In this document: positions 34,776 to 45,080 of the stretch, in pieces
Numbering within the stretch: the stretch's first letter is position 1
How the letters are laid out: every line of letters begins with the position of its first letter
Source of the DNA: Eublepharis macularius
Taxonomy: Eukaryota; Chordata; Lepidosauria; Squamata; Eublepharidae
Assembly (NCBI RefSeq): GCF_028583425.1
Contig: NC_072793.1
Span: 102,471,689-102,535,688, forward strand
Reading direction: 5' to 3'
Length of the DNA stretch: 64,000 bases
Position numbers and translations under genes: made by a program
The notes under the pieces: generated by a model
The model's database searches: none
Told to the model about the DNA's origin: nothing
The model's input: only the letters and a program-made list of their open reading frames with translations

Positions 34776-35180
34776 AGAGCCAGTGTGGTATAGTGGCTAG
34801 CGTGCAGGACTAGGATCAGGGAGACCAGGTTCCTCACTTGCTGGAGGACGTTGGGCCTGCCACACCCTCTCAGCCTAACCTACCTCACAGGAAAATCGTA
34901 AACAGTCCAGTAGCACCTTTAAGACTAACCAACTTTACTGTAGCATAAGATGCATCTGATGAAGAGCGCTGTGGTTCTCAAAAGTTTATGCTACAGTAAA
35001 GTTGGTTAGTCTTAAAGGTGCTACTGGACCCTTTATGATTTTGCTAGTACAAACTAACACAGCTAACTCCTCTAGATCTACCTTACAGGGTTGTTGTGGA
35101 TATAAAATGGAGGAGAGAACAATATAAACACTATGTGTCCTTATTGAGGAGAAAGGAGTGTATAAATTAAGTAAATAAAA
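34776..35180 (+). repeat. tRNA-derived SINE split by a nested retroposon
   Basis: Outer pieces 34776-34891 and 35078-35180 form one SINE: GAGCCAGTGTGGTATAGTGG, a CAGGTTCCTCACT box, CTCAGCCTAACCTACCTCAC, then GGGTTGTTGTGGATATAAAA and GAGGAGAAAGGAGTGTATAA. The insert is flanked by CTACCTCACAGG and CTACCTTACAGG, a 12-bp target duplication with one mismatch. Confidence 0.85.
34892..35077 (+). mobile_element. Palindromic retroposon nested in a SINE
   Basis: 186-bp insert. Its arms TAGCACCTTTAAGACTAACC, AACTTTACTGTAGCATAA and TTATGCTACAGTAAAGTT, GGTTAGTCTTAAAGGTGCTA are reverse complements around GATGCATCTGATGAAGAGCG. The right end is ACAAACTAACACAGCTAACT. It is flanked by the 12-bp duplication described for the host SINE. 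Confidence 0.8.
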
Positions 35181-35877
35181 TAGAAGGACAGTAGCTTGAA
35201 TCAAAGTTCCTGGGAATTCCCAGGACCACCATACATCCTGGGCAGAAATCCTTGTGCCAGTGGAAACACTGTCCTGGATTCATGCCACTATTTGTTGTGA
35301 GTCGTATAGATATCAGGGAGTAAGGCTATGAGTGATGCATGAAGTAAGCATACTCTTCAACATTTACACATTCAACATTTACTTGTAATGCTCCTATTCA
35401 TCCCAAGGATCACTGCCTAAGCACACACACACGCACCCCACCATAAATTGCTCAAGGCTTTATGTTGATTGCTGTATGCTGCATTTTTTTTATTTTCAAT
35501 TTAGTTTACTGCACGGTCCAGAAGAAGTTGATTCCCAGTCCCTTTTCACAGTTACTAGTTCCTTATTTGTGAATATTTGCATGGTGACTTATCCAAAGGA
35601 TTTCTACTACCAATACATCTTCTCTAGAAATACTGTCCTGAGTCCAGTCGTTACATTTTGTATTTGAAAAAATTGCAGTTAACTTAATTCCATTGTTAGA
35701 TTTAGAAGTTTGTCCTCAAAGAGAGACTGCCGAGCTTTGTAAAGCAGACTACATTTGCTGTATGCTGAAAGAAGAGGAAGGAAGAAAGAAGAGAAAGATG
35801 GATCGGTAGTTCAGGAAAGACTGAAGAGTAAACTAGTTTGTTGTGTTTTAAATCCCACCTCATATAGGGTCTCTCTA

Positions 35878-36297
35878 GACATGCAGGTTTTTAAAGAGCT
35901 GGGTCAGGGTTCCCGAGTTGGGTTCCCCAGACCTAACTCAGATTTCTGCAGCCATACAACAGTTAAAAACGAATGACTGTTAAAAAATAAACGAGAGCCT
36001 GAACAGCCTCAGAACGCCTTCATGGGACATTCCCAAGCCTTTTACCCAGAGTGTCGCCCCCCCCCTATTTTTACTGCTCCATGTGCACAGAATACTCCAC
36101 ATGGAGCAGAAAAAGCAGGGAAATAACCTCCCTCCCATGCTGTTTTGACTTGGGGAAATGGCTGGAAGGGGAAGGCATTCCATGGCCCTTTGGGCTCTCC
36201 TTTATTTATTAACAGCCATTTCCCAAAGTTGCTGTGTAGCTGGAGGGAACTTGTAGCTGCAGGATAACAGACCCAACTCTTTAAAAACCTGTATGTC
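35878..36297. mobile_element. TIR-MITE with TA target duplication
   Basis: Left terminus GACATGCAGGTTTTTAAAGA and right terminus, inverted, GACATACAGGTTTTTAAAGA; similarity continues through GNTGGGTC. TA lies on both sides (35876-35877, 36298-36299), consistent with a Tc1/mariner-type non-autonomous element of 420 bp. No 8-bp duplication is visible. Confidence 0.75.
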
Positions 36298-36372
36298 TAT
36301 AGAGATCCATAGTTTCCTTGTCTGCATCAGGCTTTAAAACATAAGTCATATACTCAAATGGTCCCTATTTCC

Positions 36373-36750
36373 TCTGGCCAGTCCTGATTTTTTGGTATCT
36401 CGTTCTGCCAAATCACTCTCTTGATTTTATTCTTGTCTGTCTTTTGGAGCAGCCGGAGAGTGTGGGCGCTCCCCTGTCTTCTTGATTTGACCCTCGACAC
36501 TTGTGAATAAAGCTTTGGATTGCAGCTGCGGTCTTTTGGCGTGTCCTTAGTGTGCCTTTTGCCTTGGAGTTTGGGACCGTTCCCCCTGTCCTTTTGCCTT
36601 GGCTTTTGGACACAACTGGTTAAATTTTTTTCTAGTATGTATTACTAGATACTAGAAAAAATTAACCAGTCATGCCCAAAAGACAGACAAGAATGAAATC
36701 AAGAGAGTGATTTAGCAGAACGAGATACCAAAAAATCAGGACTGGCCAGA
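36373..36750. mobile_element. Fold-back element with a later 155-bp insertion in one arm
   Basis: Outer arms 36373-36447 and 36676-36750 are reverse complements with two differences in 75 bp. The pairing resumes at 36603-36637 with 36649-36682, around a short loop. The 36448-36602 segment has no partner on the right and is bounded by CTTTTGG at 36441-36447 and 36603-36609. It is therefore a later insertion with a 7-bp duplication. Confidence 0.85.
36448..36602 (+). mobile_element. 155-bp insertion with AATAAA, class unknown
   Basis: It begins AGCAGCCGGAGAG and contains GTGAATAAAGCTTTGGATTG. It has pyrimidine-rich blocks with repeated CCTTTTGCCTTGG at its end. The 7-bp direct repeat CTTTTGG flanks it. 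The AATAAA hints at an LTR or retroposon piece, but I cannot classify it. Confidence 0.5.
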
Positions 36751-36769
36751 AGGAGATTCAAAGCACTCT

Positions 36770-37178
36770 CCCTGTCTCTCTATCAAAATGCCAACAGCAG
36801 CTCTCTCTCCCTCTCCACTGTCTGCAAAGACTAGCCAGAGCTGGGAGCCCCCCTCTCCCCCATGATCTTTGCTCTCTTGTAACAAATTTGGAGCGCCACA
36901 CTTGGAAGGAAGACCTGCCTATCAAGCTAAATTGGGCTTAGATTGGGGTTTCCAGGGCAACAGCAGGAGTTCAGACAGAGTTCAGACAATCCCTGCCTAA
37001 GTTGCCAAGGGAATTGATTGCAGGTGCCAGACTGTCTGGCTTGACGAACAGCAATGAACAAAGCTTGCATCGACCACCTGTTCGTTTAGAATGGGGCCTC
37101 ATGAACAGCTTGTTTGTGAACAACAGATCGGGCTGTTCATGGCTTTTTTTTGTTCGTATTGCTCTTCGTGCCCATCTC
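36770..37178. mobile_element. hAT right-end fragment related to 21817-24293
   Basis: It shares GGAAGGAAGACCTGCC, TTCAGACAGAGTTCAG.CA, GGGAATTGATTG and GACTGTCTGGCTT with 24015-24150. It ends TTCGTGCCCATCTCTA, an inverted hAT terminus like that of 11595-12497. I could not find the matching left terminus. Confidence 0.65.
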
Positions 37179-37572
37179 TAGTAATGACGTGTATTACTAG
37201 AGTTGTCGTTTTCAGGTTCCAGCTCTTCCTCACTTGCTCTTGTAGAAGATAGATTTCTGACTGGTGGGGCAGCTGCATCTTGTCTCAAGCACATATGCAT
37301 TTAAAGGGCTGTACGTGGTTACTGAAGCAGCTTACAGAGCACAATACAAACAGAGTGTGAGGTGAATGTGAAAGCTGCTATAGTAAAAAGTGGCTTGTTT
37401 GGTATTTGCCAGGTTTGAGAGAAAAATGAGGAGAAGAAAGAATGGGGGAAAGTTTTACATTTTGATTAGGACCACCACTTTACAACACACTCAAGATGTT
37501 TATCAACTAAATTGTCAGTGGTACAAACTACTGTGAAATATGTGCTGTATATATTATCTATTTAATTTGTAA

Positions 37573-37983
37573 TAGGGATGCCAAGTTCCCCCAGCCACCC
37601 AGTGGGAGAGTGGGGACCCAGGGCTTACCTCTTCATTGTTCCCGGGCGCTCCAGTGGCTGCGCGATGACATTAGTTCCAGGAAGTGATGCCATCATGTGG
37701 GCATGGGAGCACATGTGCACTTCTCAGGGGGCTGATTGGGGTCACAAATGGTCCCAATTTGGCCCCTTTGGCGCCAAAATTGGCTCACTGAGGAGTGCAG
37801 GAGCGCTCTTTGGGGTGGCGCAATGATGCCACTCTTGGAGGTGATGTTGTCATGCTACCACAGGAGTGTGCCCAGGGCAGCATTCCCCCCACCTTTTCTC
37901 CCCCACTGGCCAGGTGAATAGAGGTGGGAGGCGGAGGGTGCGAGCAGGAGATCTTCCACCCCCAGCGGGGGAATGACATCCTT
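37573..37983. mobile_element. TIR-MITE, 'GGATGCCA' family
   Basis: Left GGGATGCCAAGTTCCCCCAG and right, inverted, AAGGATGTCATTCCCCCGCT give imperfect terminal inverted repeats. The GC-rich interior has several short palindromes (GGCGCCAAAATTGG, GTGATGCCATCATG). Plus and minus frames in it have no family resemblance. Confidence 0.6.
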
Positions 37984-38094
37984 AATTTGCAATAGAATTT
38001 TTGTTTGTAAATGTTTGTAAACATTAGGATTTTCCAACAAGCTTATTTTGTAAAGGATTGATAAGTAACAATTTTAAAATTTTTAAACAAAACA

Positions 38095-38530
38095 GAGCCA
38101 GTGTGGTGCAGTAGATAGAGTGATGGACTAGGATCTGGGAGGCCCACCCTTGAAGGGTTGCCAGCTTCCAGGTGATGGCTGGAGATCTCCTGGAATTGCA
38201 GCTGATTGCCAGGTGACAAACATCAGTTCCCCAGGAGAAAATGTCTACCTTGAAATGTGGACTGTGTGGTATTATACCCAGCTGAGGTCCTTCGCTTTCC
38301 CTAGGCTCCACCTCCCAAAATCTTCAGAAATTTCCCAACCTACGGGCCCAGGTACGAATCCCCATCTGCCATGGAAGCTTGCTGGGTGACCTTGGGCCAG
38401 TCACTGTCTTTCAGTTTAACTTACCCCACAGTGTTAATATGAAGATAAAATGGGGGAGATGATATTGTGGAGTAAAGTACACAATAAACTACACAGTAAA
38501 CTACAAACATGGAATATAAATAAATTAAAA
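38095..38530 (+). repeat. tRNA-derived SINE split by a nested MITE
   Basis: The pieces 38095-38146 and 38345-38530 rebuild one SINE: GAGCCAGTGTGGTGCAGTAG, then GCCCAGGTACGAATCCCCAT, TTGCTGGGTGACCTTGGGCC and a tail GGAATATAAATAAATTAAAA. GGCCCA is present on both sides of the insert. Confidence 0.8.
38147..38344 (-). mobile_element. 'GGTTGCCA' MITE nested in a SINE
   Basis: In reverse orientation this matches 15952-16137: GTAGGTTGGGAAATTTCTGA, TTTCTCCTGGGGAACTGATG, AGGAGATCTCCAGCCATCAC and CTGGAAGCTGGCAACCCTT. It lies exactly between the two halves of a SINE. Confidence 0.8.
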
Positions 38531-40795
38531 AACTTGTGAAGCAAACTGGAAGAACTGGTGTTTGATTGCCATCCTTAACTGAGCTACTCAAACATTAAGC
38601 ATTTCTCCCCATTACAAAAGAATTGTTTACTTACTGCTTTCACTCATCTTTTGATTAGGAAAGGAAATGCAAAATACAGTCAAAGGCAGTTGTGTTGGGA
38701 CTTGCCAAACCCTAGGCCATAATGTATGTGGAAATATCCATATAAGGCCTTAAGAGAAAAATGGTTTAGTACACATTAGTTACAGGTTATGTTAGGTGTG
38801 GTCTGCAGCCCTCCCTCCCCTCAGCTTGTGAAGGTGTATTCTTTCTGTATTCTATCTTTAATAATATAATCTGTTAGGAATGGGATTTGCCTCTCATGCG
38901 TAAGTAAAAGGATCTCTTAGATGGTTCTTATTTTTGAATCATGGTATAGAAACTATATTTTATTTATTTTTGATGCCTTACACTTTTTGTAATACTTTTT
39001 CCTGTGAAAGCTATGAATAAAGAAAGAAAAATATTGTGATTTTGTCAGAATGGATGGAATTACTGTTATTTATAAACAGTATTCTCTGAGCACAATGAGT
39101 GGTCCGGGGGTATCTGATACTGTAGCATGCACTTCTGCAAAGGAGGTATAAACTTTGATCAGTTCTTTGGGTGGGGTCTCTTGGGGGTGCACATAAGAGT
39201 TAGATACAAGATATAGCAGATGCAGATTTGATGTATAGAAAAAAGGTCTATTTCTAGAAGAAATATCTGCTTATTGCATACATTTTCTCAGAAATTTTAT
39301 TTCCTTATTTTTACAAATATGCCCATGCTTCTCTAGCTCTTGAGCTGAAAACACCTGAAGAGGTCCACGGCTGTGTTCCCTTTGTAAGTTGCAGCCTTGG
39401 GCTCTACTAGCTTAAATCATCCCCTCCTGTAATTGAGGCTACTAGGTTGGCCTGGCATACGGTTGGCACTCAATCGGCCTTTGATCCATTTTCACACAAC
39501 AATCTATTTGGAAAAATCCTGAAATTAAGACAAAAGACAAGGGTGTTTTTTGAAAGCACCAGGTCTCTAGTGGACTAATGTTCTTACTTCAGTTGACTGG
39601 ACAAATGATAATTTCAAACCCTTCAACAGTCTGTGTGCAGAATTTAATTGCCCAGCCAAAGCTAGCTGGCAATACATACAGTCTCTCTATGCAAGGCACT
39701 GGGATGCTCAAGTGACTTACTTTCTGTGGGGTCTTATATTCAAGCGTACTCTGTCTCCCTAGCAGTGCGTGTATATCCACAATGGGAGAAAAAGTGTAAG
39801 GTTTTTCACCTGAGCATCCCCGTGTAAGATGTCTTGTGTAGAGAGACTCTCAGTTAAAACAGTATCTGACCTCTGGTTTTGGTCCTGAGGCATTACAGTT
39901 TCAGAATCCCCTCTTGCTTTTTTTACTCCATTCTGCAGAAATTCTCTCTAGACATACTATCATTATTTTGACTGGAGATACCCAGTCATAGGAGGCCATT
40001 TTTATTCAAGAATAAGCTTTCACGGCCGAGAGCATATATAATCAGATGCACAGGTCCACCCTCATCTCTGGCTGGCAGCTCCTCCTGAGCATTAAAAGGA
40101 AGGATTCACCCTTCATTGTGGAAATAAAACTACAAACTGCAGGGCAATGTGGCATGAACAAGCAATAGCAGGAGGCAAAAGTAATTTATTGACACTATCG
40201 TAAAGCAGGATTTAAAAAAAAAAACCAATTTCACTCTGCTGCTGCGCTGCTTGGCAATAGAGCACTCTCCTGCTTGGTTGCAGACCTGCTGCTGCCACTT
40301 TGCCAGCTAGTTTCTCACCATTGTGCATGCCTGCTGAAACTCTCCTTCTTTGAGGTCTGTTGTTGTGTGTGTGTGTTTTGTGCATGAGGAGAAGCTCATT
40401 GGATTGATGTGGTTTTGGACTCGGAAAAGGGTCTAATGGTTGGTAATGATGCAGTTTTTGGTTAAGCACCAATAGAGCCTCCTTGCCCCAATTCCCCCTT
40501 GAAGAGAACAGTGTGTGCATGCTCATCCACCCAACAGTCACCGTGATGCCTTTCCCCAAGCATTCTTTGGGGTACGTAAACACCGAAACCCATAGTGTGT
40601 GCACTCAAACTTGGTGGATCGTTGATTTGGAGGGAGGACTGTGTCCTGTGTAATTTTGGTGCTGCTAAGTACAAAAACAGCTGCCCCATTTCCTCAACCT
40701 CCTTGAAAAGGACAGCATGCATGTGCACACTTGCCTTGCAGGCTCACACAATGGGCCAAAACTCATGATGATAAAAAACCAAATGGAGTAGATCT
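38531..40795. other. Intergenic DNA, nothing recognised
   Basis: AT-rich to about 39.9 kb, then mixed composition. A 130-codon minus frame (40604-40212) and neighbours show no known domain. Confidence 0.5.
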
Positions 40796-40803
40796 GAACC
40801 AGT

Positions 40804-41310
40804 CAGGACCAGATCGAGGGGGGGCAGGGGGGGTAGCCTGCCCTCGGCGCCACCAGGGAGGGGGCACCGGGAGCAGCTGCCAGGAGTGTGTGGGCGGCAG
40901 CGCGGGCAGCCTCCCAGCCGCCCGCACTGCCTTTTGCCTGCCCTGCAGGACAGGGGGTGGCTGGCTTGCTGTGCATCCCCTCTCCTGTGGGGCAGGCAAA
41001 TGGCAGCGCGGGGGGCTGTGAGGCCTCCCGCACCATTTGCCTCCCCACAGAACAGCGGGTGGCCTGCCGCCCCCTGTCCTGCAGGGCAGGCAAAAGGCAG
41101 CATGGGGGGCTGCGAGGCCCCCCGTGCCATTCACCTCCCCCACACGCTTCCTCCACCGATGCACCATGCGGACAGCACGCTCCGCCCTGCACGATGAGGT
41201 CACAGAAGTGACGTCATCACACAGCGCCGGGAGCACATGTGTGCACAGCGCGCGCATAAGGGGTCAGACTAGGGTTGCCTTGGGCGCCGGCAACCCTAGA
41301 TCCAGCCCTG
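40804..41310. mobile_element. GC-rich non-autonomous hAT element
   Basis: Left CAGGACCAGATCGAGGG and right, inverted, CAGGGCTGGATCTAGGG. They are flanked by perfect 8-bp duplications GAACCAGT (40796-40803 and 41311-41318). The interior is very rich in CG and CCTGC, with roughly three mutually inverted or repeated modules around TTGCCTGCCCTGCAGG. The overlapping frames of 96-164 codons are artefacts of this repeat. Confidence 0.9.
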
Positions 41311-41382
41311 GAACCAGTACTGGCCTACCTGGAACAAACCATAACAGAGTTCATTTCGAAACCTTGGATTCGAAACAAATGG

Positions 41383-42130
41383 ATTTTTTTAAAAATTATT
41401 TTTGTAATTTTTTCAAACATTACAGAATAACAAACATTAAACTATGTATAATACAAAGGAGATAAACTTGTCATGAAAGAAGTAACTTATTGCAGAGTCT
41501 GAAGGCTAGCATTATCAGTATTATACATAGTGTAACTTTTCAAGTTAATCCAACAAAGCTTAAACAAAAGGGTCAGGAGTGTGTGATTGTTTTGTACTGC
41601 ATGTATAACTTATGAAAGGCAACCACTGCTCAAAAAAGGTCGATTGGTACTGTGAGTTTTCAATTGAGTGGAGACAATTGGAAATTTTATCCATGATGAA
41701 AATGTCCCATAATTTTTTATTCTAAGTTGGTACAGATGGAAGCTTCTCTTGTTTCCAAGAAGATGCTAACAACATTTTTGCAGCAACATTTTTGCAGCAA
41801 AAAGCATTGTAAAGATCATTTTTTTCCTAATGGTCAGAACAGTGGGATCCTCACAGAGACATAAGGAGCACTTAGGGCCTATATATCCTGTTATATTTTG
41901 GATTTCTGTTATAATTAAGTCCCCAAAGACTTGAACTTTGGGACAGCTCCATCCTGAATGAAGATAGTCTCCGACCAATCCACAATGTCTCCAGCAAAAT
42001 GGGTAAACATCAGGGTTAACATGGTGTAATTGGAAGGGTGTCATATACCATCTTGCCATTAATTTGAAAGACAGGACTTTAATGTTGATTGTTTCAGACT
42101 ATAAAGCTTTCCCTGTCCATAAAATGGAAT
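41383..42130 (-). mobile_element. L1 LINE, 3' end with ORF2 C-terminus
   Basis: The minus frame 42059-41766 reads ARWYMTPFQLHHVNPDVYPF, CWRHCGLVGDYLHSGWSCPK and VQVFGDLIITEIQNITGY, the Trp/Cys-rich C-terminal block of L1 ORF2. It is followed by a degenerate frame and an AT-rich 3' UTR ending in A-rich sequence near 41385. It is 5'-truncated and defective. Confidence 0.85.
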
Positions 42131-43486
42131 TTTTTCCAGTGTATACCTCTAGCAAACAAATAGAAGAGCGCTGTGGAAAAAACATAGTAATTGCAGCAGT
42201 CATCTGTAAATTAAGCTACCACAGTGACCTCTAGGGGGCTCTTTCACACATGAAATGCAATCTGCTTTAGGCCTCTTTCCAGGATGCAGGTTTTGTTCCA
42301 TGGGAGTGCACCGCCTACTCTTACATGACATATGCTATCAGAGATGAAAATTTGGAGGAAAGCATTATGTGATTTTTGTCTGGGAAGAGCTTGCATGCAT
42401 GGTCTCACCAATGTGACCACATTTCAAAAGGGAAAGAACTTTTGTATATATGAAATTCTGTTAAAGAGAGAAGTTCAACAGGCATCATGCAAACCCTAGT
42501 GCAAAGAGGAAGTGAATGTGCCTCCGGTCACTGCTGCCTGAGCTAACTAGGGGAAATAACAAAGCAGCTCAGCAGCCATGCAGATTCTAAGCCCTTTCTG
42601 GAGATAAAATGGTTTATAGTCCTGCTGTGAAAGAAAGGGAAGGAGACAAGACGGAGTCCCTAACCCACTCACAAACACGCCATAGAGAGCTCTGACAGAA
42701 ATTAAGAATTTTGATCTCTTTGATGAAGATTCCAAATCAGTCATCTGGCAACTCTGATTCTGTTCCTAATGTGTAAATAGGACTGGTGATTTATCCCACA
42801 GTGTTGTTGTGGAAACATGATTTTTAAACAACAACAAAAAATCAGGGCATTTCTCATTGGTACTGACACCATTAAAAAACAAACGAAAAAGTATTGCCAA
42901 AAAGCATATTTCAAATTACAAGTTCAGTACAAATAATAAATGGAGCACCGTGCATGCAAGAAAAGCAACACGAGGCCAATTTACTCCCCCCTTCTAATTT
43001 ATCTTCAACTATCAGATTGTGTAATAGACAAAGAGCCAAACTATTTTGGTTGCTGGAGAAAGCTCTGCATTCCAGAATTCCCCCCAGCTCCTGCAGTTCT
43101 GTTGCAACAGTGATACAATGTTGCAACTTTATACCTGGCTTGGGCAAAAGATGCTTAGGCCCTGGGCAGGTAAAAGTCCCAGCCTGTCTCTACTCAGTAA
43201 TGAGGTCAGCATATTTAAAACATAGCTTCCAAATAATATTTTGGGAGTGTCCTTAAGCACGATCAGCAAAGGTCAGCTGTCATGTCAATCAGTTAAGGAA
43301 AGCTGGGGAGACTCAAATCTGAGGACCAAGGAACACACGATTTGGCCGGGCCTACTCTGACCTGATCTGAAACCTCAAAGCTATTAAATGGTTATACACT
43401 GGCCCTCAGCCTAGTCCTTCTCACTAGACTGCTGTGAGGCTAAAACACTGCTTAAATCTGAGTTTTATGGAAGACAAGCATAACTA
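42131..43486. other. Intergenic DNA, nothing recognised
   Basis: No named repeat or exon. A 120-codon plus frame (42894-43256) is without recognisable family features. Confidence 0.45.
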
Positions 43487-44881
43487 CTGACCCTAATGAG
43501 GGCTCTATACAGGAATACTAAGATCCAGGTAAGGACAGATGCCCAAGGCCACCTTACAGAAGCCATAAAAGCAGAGAAGGGGGTTAAACAGGGTTGTATT
43601 TTAGCACCAACTCTGTTCAACCTCTTTATAAATGACCTAGGGGAGTACTTAAACTGTCCGGAGGTACATGCCCCCAAGGTTGCTGACAGGCATGTCCCCC
43701 TTCTGCTATATGCAGATGATGCAGTATTAATCTCTAGAACCCCCAGTGGCCTTAAACGAGCTATGGAAATATTAGCTCAATACTGTCAGGCCAATTACAT
43801 CAAAATTAATTATCAAAAATCAAAGGTTCTAGTTTTTGGAAGCAAGTGGCGAACTTACCAGTGGAAGATAGACTCGGTGGATATTGAGCAAGTCCGTTGT
43901 TTTAAATATTTAGGAACTGCCTTTCAGGCTTCTGGCTCTAGAAAAGCTCATGTGGACCATGTTACAACAAGCGCAGCTAAAAGTGCGCGAGCAATTGAGA
44001 AATTTTATTGGTCTTCTGGGGGCCGGAATGTTGCAGCAGCAGTCAAGATTTTCAAGGCTAAGTCTCTTGCCCAATTACTTTATGCGGCGCCCTTGAGCAT
44101 AACAACACATCAGTCTTATTGGCAGTCACTGGAAAAAGTGCAATCCAAGTTTTTAAGGCACATTTTGCAGGTTCCCTTTTGTGTCTCTAATGCACATATT
44201 CGTTTGGAATCCGGTATGGTCACTGTAAAAGCACGCCTGTGGATTGCTACCATTGTCTATTGGTTTAAGCTAATAACTAATCCCTCCGGTTTAACTGGTT
44301 TAATAGCATGGGATTCTAAAGCACCACTTTGGATCAAAGAAACAGAGCGCAAATTGGGTTATTATGGCCTTTCCAAACAGTTTCTGATGAATATGGAACA
44401 TGACATGGTCCAACCCTTTGTGAAACAAAGAATCCTGGATATTGAAAGGCAGAACGACTTGAGTCAAGTCAAAGGGTACTTCCCGGGAATAGATAGCCTA
44501 AACCAAGTGATAATGATGCCTTACTTACAAAACTTGGATAAAGCAGATTATAGAAGAGCAGTTACCCTCCTCAGAATGGACACGTTACCATCAGCGGTCA
44601 TGGAGGGCAGATATGCAAAACAACCACTCGAGAAAAGAGTATGTATATGTGGGGCTGGAAAGATAGAAACTAGGGGACATGTACTCTTCGAGTGTGAGCT
44701 TTATCAAAATATTAGGGCAATCTTCATAACTCCAATTTGTAATCGGTTCCCAGGTAGAAATGACAGATTCTATCTAGATAAGCTTTTAGCCGATAAGGAC
44801 CATGAAATTACATTAAAGGAGGCAAATTTTGCTGTGCAAGCCATATGGATTAGGAAGTATTTTACAGGGGGAAATATTTAA
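43487..44881 (+). CDS. LINE ORF2 fragment: reverse transcriptase C-half with zinc knuckle
   Basis: The frame is open from the first base of the insertion (43487) to the stop at 44879-44881, 464 residues counting from 43487; the first ATG is 43496. It contains GVKQGCILAPTLFNLFINDL (RT palm), LLLYADDAVLIS with the catalytic Asp pair, a KVLVFGSK/FKYLGTAFQ thumb region, and near the end a Cys-x1-Cys-x9-His-x4-Cys knuckle (CICGAGKIETRGHVLFEC). No restriction-like endonuclease follows, so it is more like the I/Vingi/Jockey-type LINEs than R2/R4; that family call is tentative. The N-terminal endonuclease is lost, so it is not autonomous. Confidence 0.88.
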   Translation: MTLMRALYRNTKIQVRTDAQGHLTEAIKAEKGVKQGCILAPTLFNLFINDLGEYLNCPEVHAPKVADRHVPLLLYADDAVLISRTPSGLKRAMEILAQYCQANYIKINYQKSKVLVFGSKWRTYQWKIDSVDIEQVRCFKYLGTAFQASGSRKAHVDHVTTSAAKSARAIEKFYWSSGGRNVAAAVKIFKAKSLAQLLYAAPLSITTHQSYWQSLEKVQSKFLRHILQVPFCVSNAHIRLESGMVTVKARLWIATIVYWFKLITNPSGLTGLIAWDSKAPLWIKETERKLGYYGLSKQFLMNMEHDMVQPFVKQRILDIERQNDLSQVKGYFPGIDSLNQVIMMPYLQNLDKADYRRAVTLLRMDTLPSAVMEGRYAKQPLEKRVCICGAGKIETRGHVLFECELYQNIRAIFITPICNRFPGRNDRFYLDKLLADKDHEITLKEANFAVQAIWIRKYFTGGNI

Positions 44882-45067
44882 ATATTTTATAATGTTAAGG
44901 ATTTTAATATTTAATAATTTGGTCTTAGGCACTCAGGTTTTAAGGTTTTAAATATTTAAGACTCTGTACCCTGAAATTTTAGTGAATAGATTTGTAAATA
45001 ATATGACTTACCATGACTGGGTTGTATGCTATTATTGTGTGGTCTATGACCGTAATAAAGATTGACT
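43487..45067 (+). mobile_element. Young 5'-truncated non-LTR retrotransposon
   Basis: The segment is bracketed by a perfect 13-bp duplication ACAAGCATAACTA (43474-43486 and 45068-45080), the signature of target-primed reverse transcription. It begins in the middle of an ORF2-like frame and ends TAATAAAGATTGACT without a long poly-A. The 3' UTR is about 186 bp and AT-rich. The open frame and perfect duplication argue for recent insertion. Confidence 0.93.
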
Positions 45068-45080
45068 ACAAGCATAACTA

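Noticed and set aside
40744..41465. Six overlapping frames of 96-164 codons on both strands
   Set aside because: All fall within or run out of the GC-rich hAT element with internal repeats. Cys/Pro/Gly-rich products in several frames at once are a compositional artefact.
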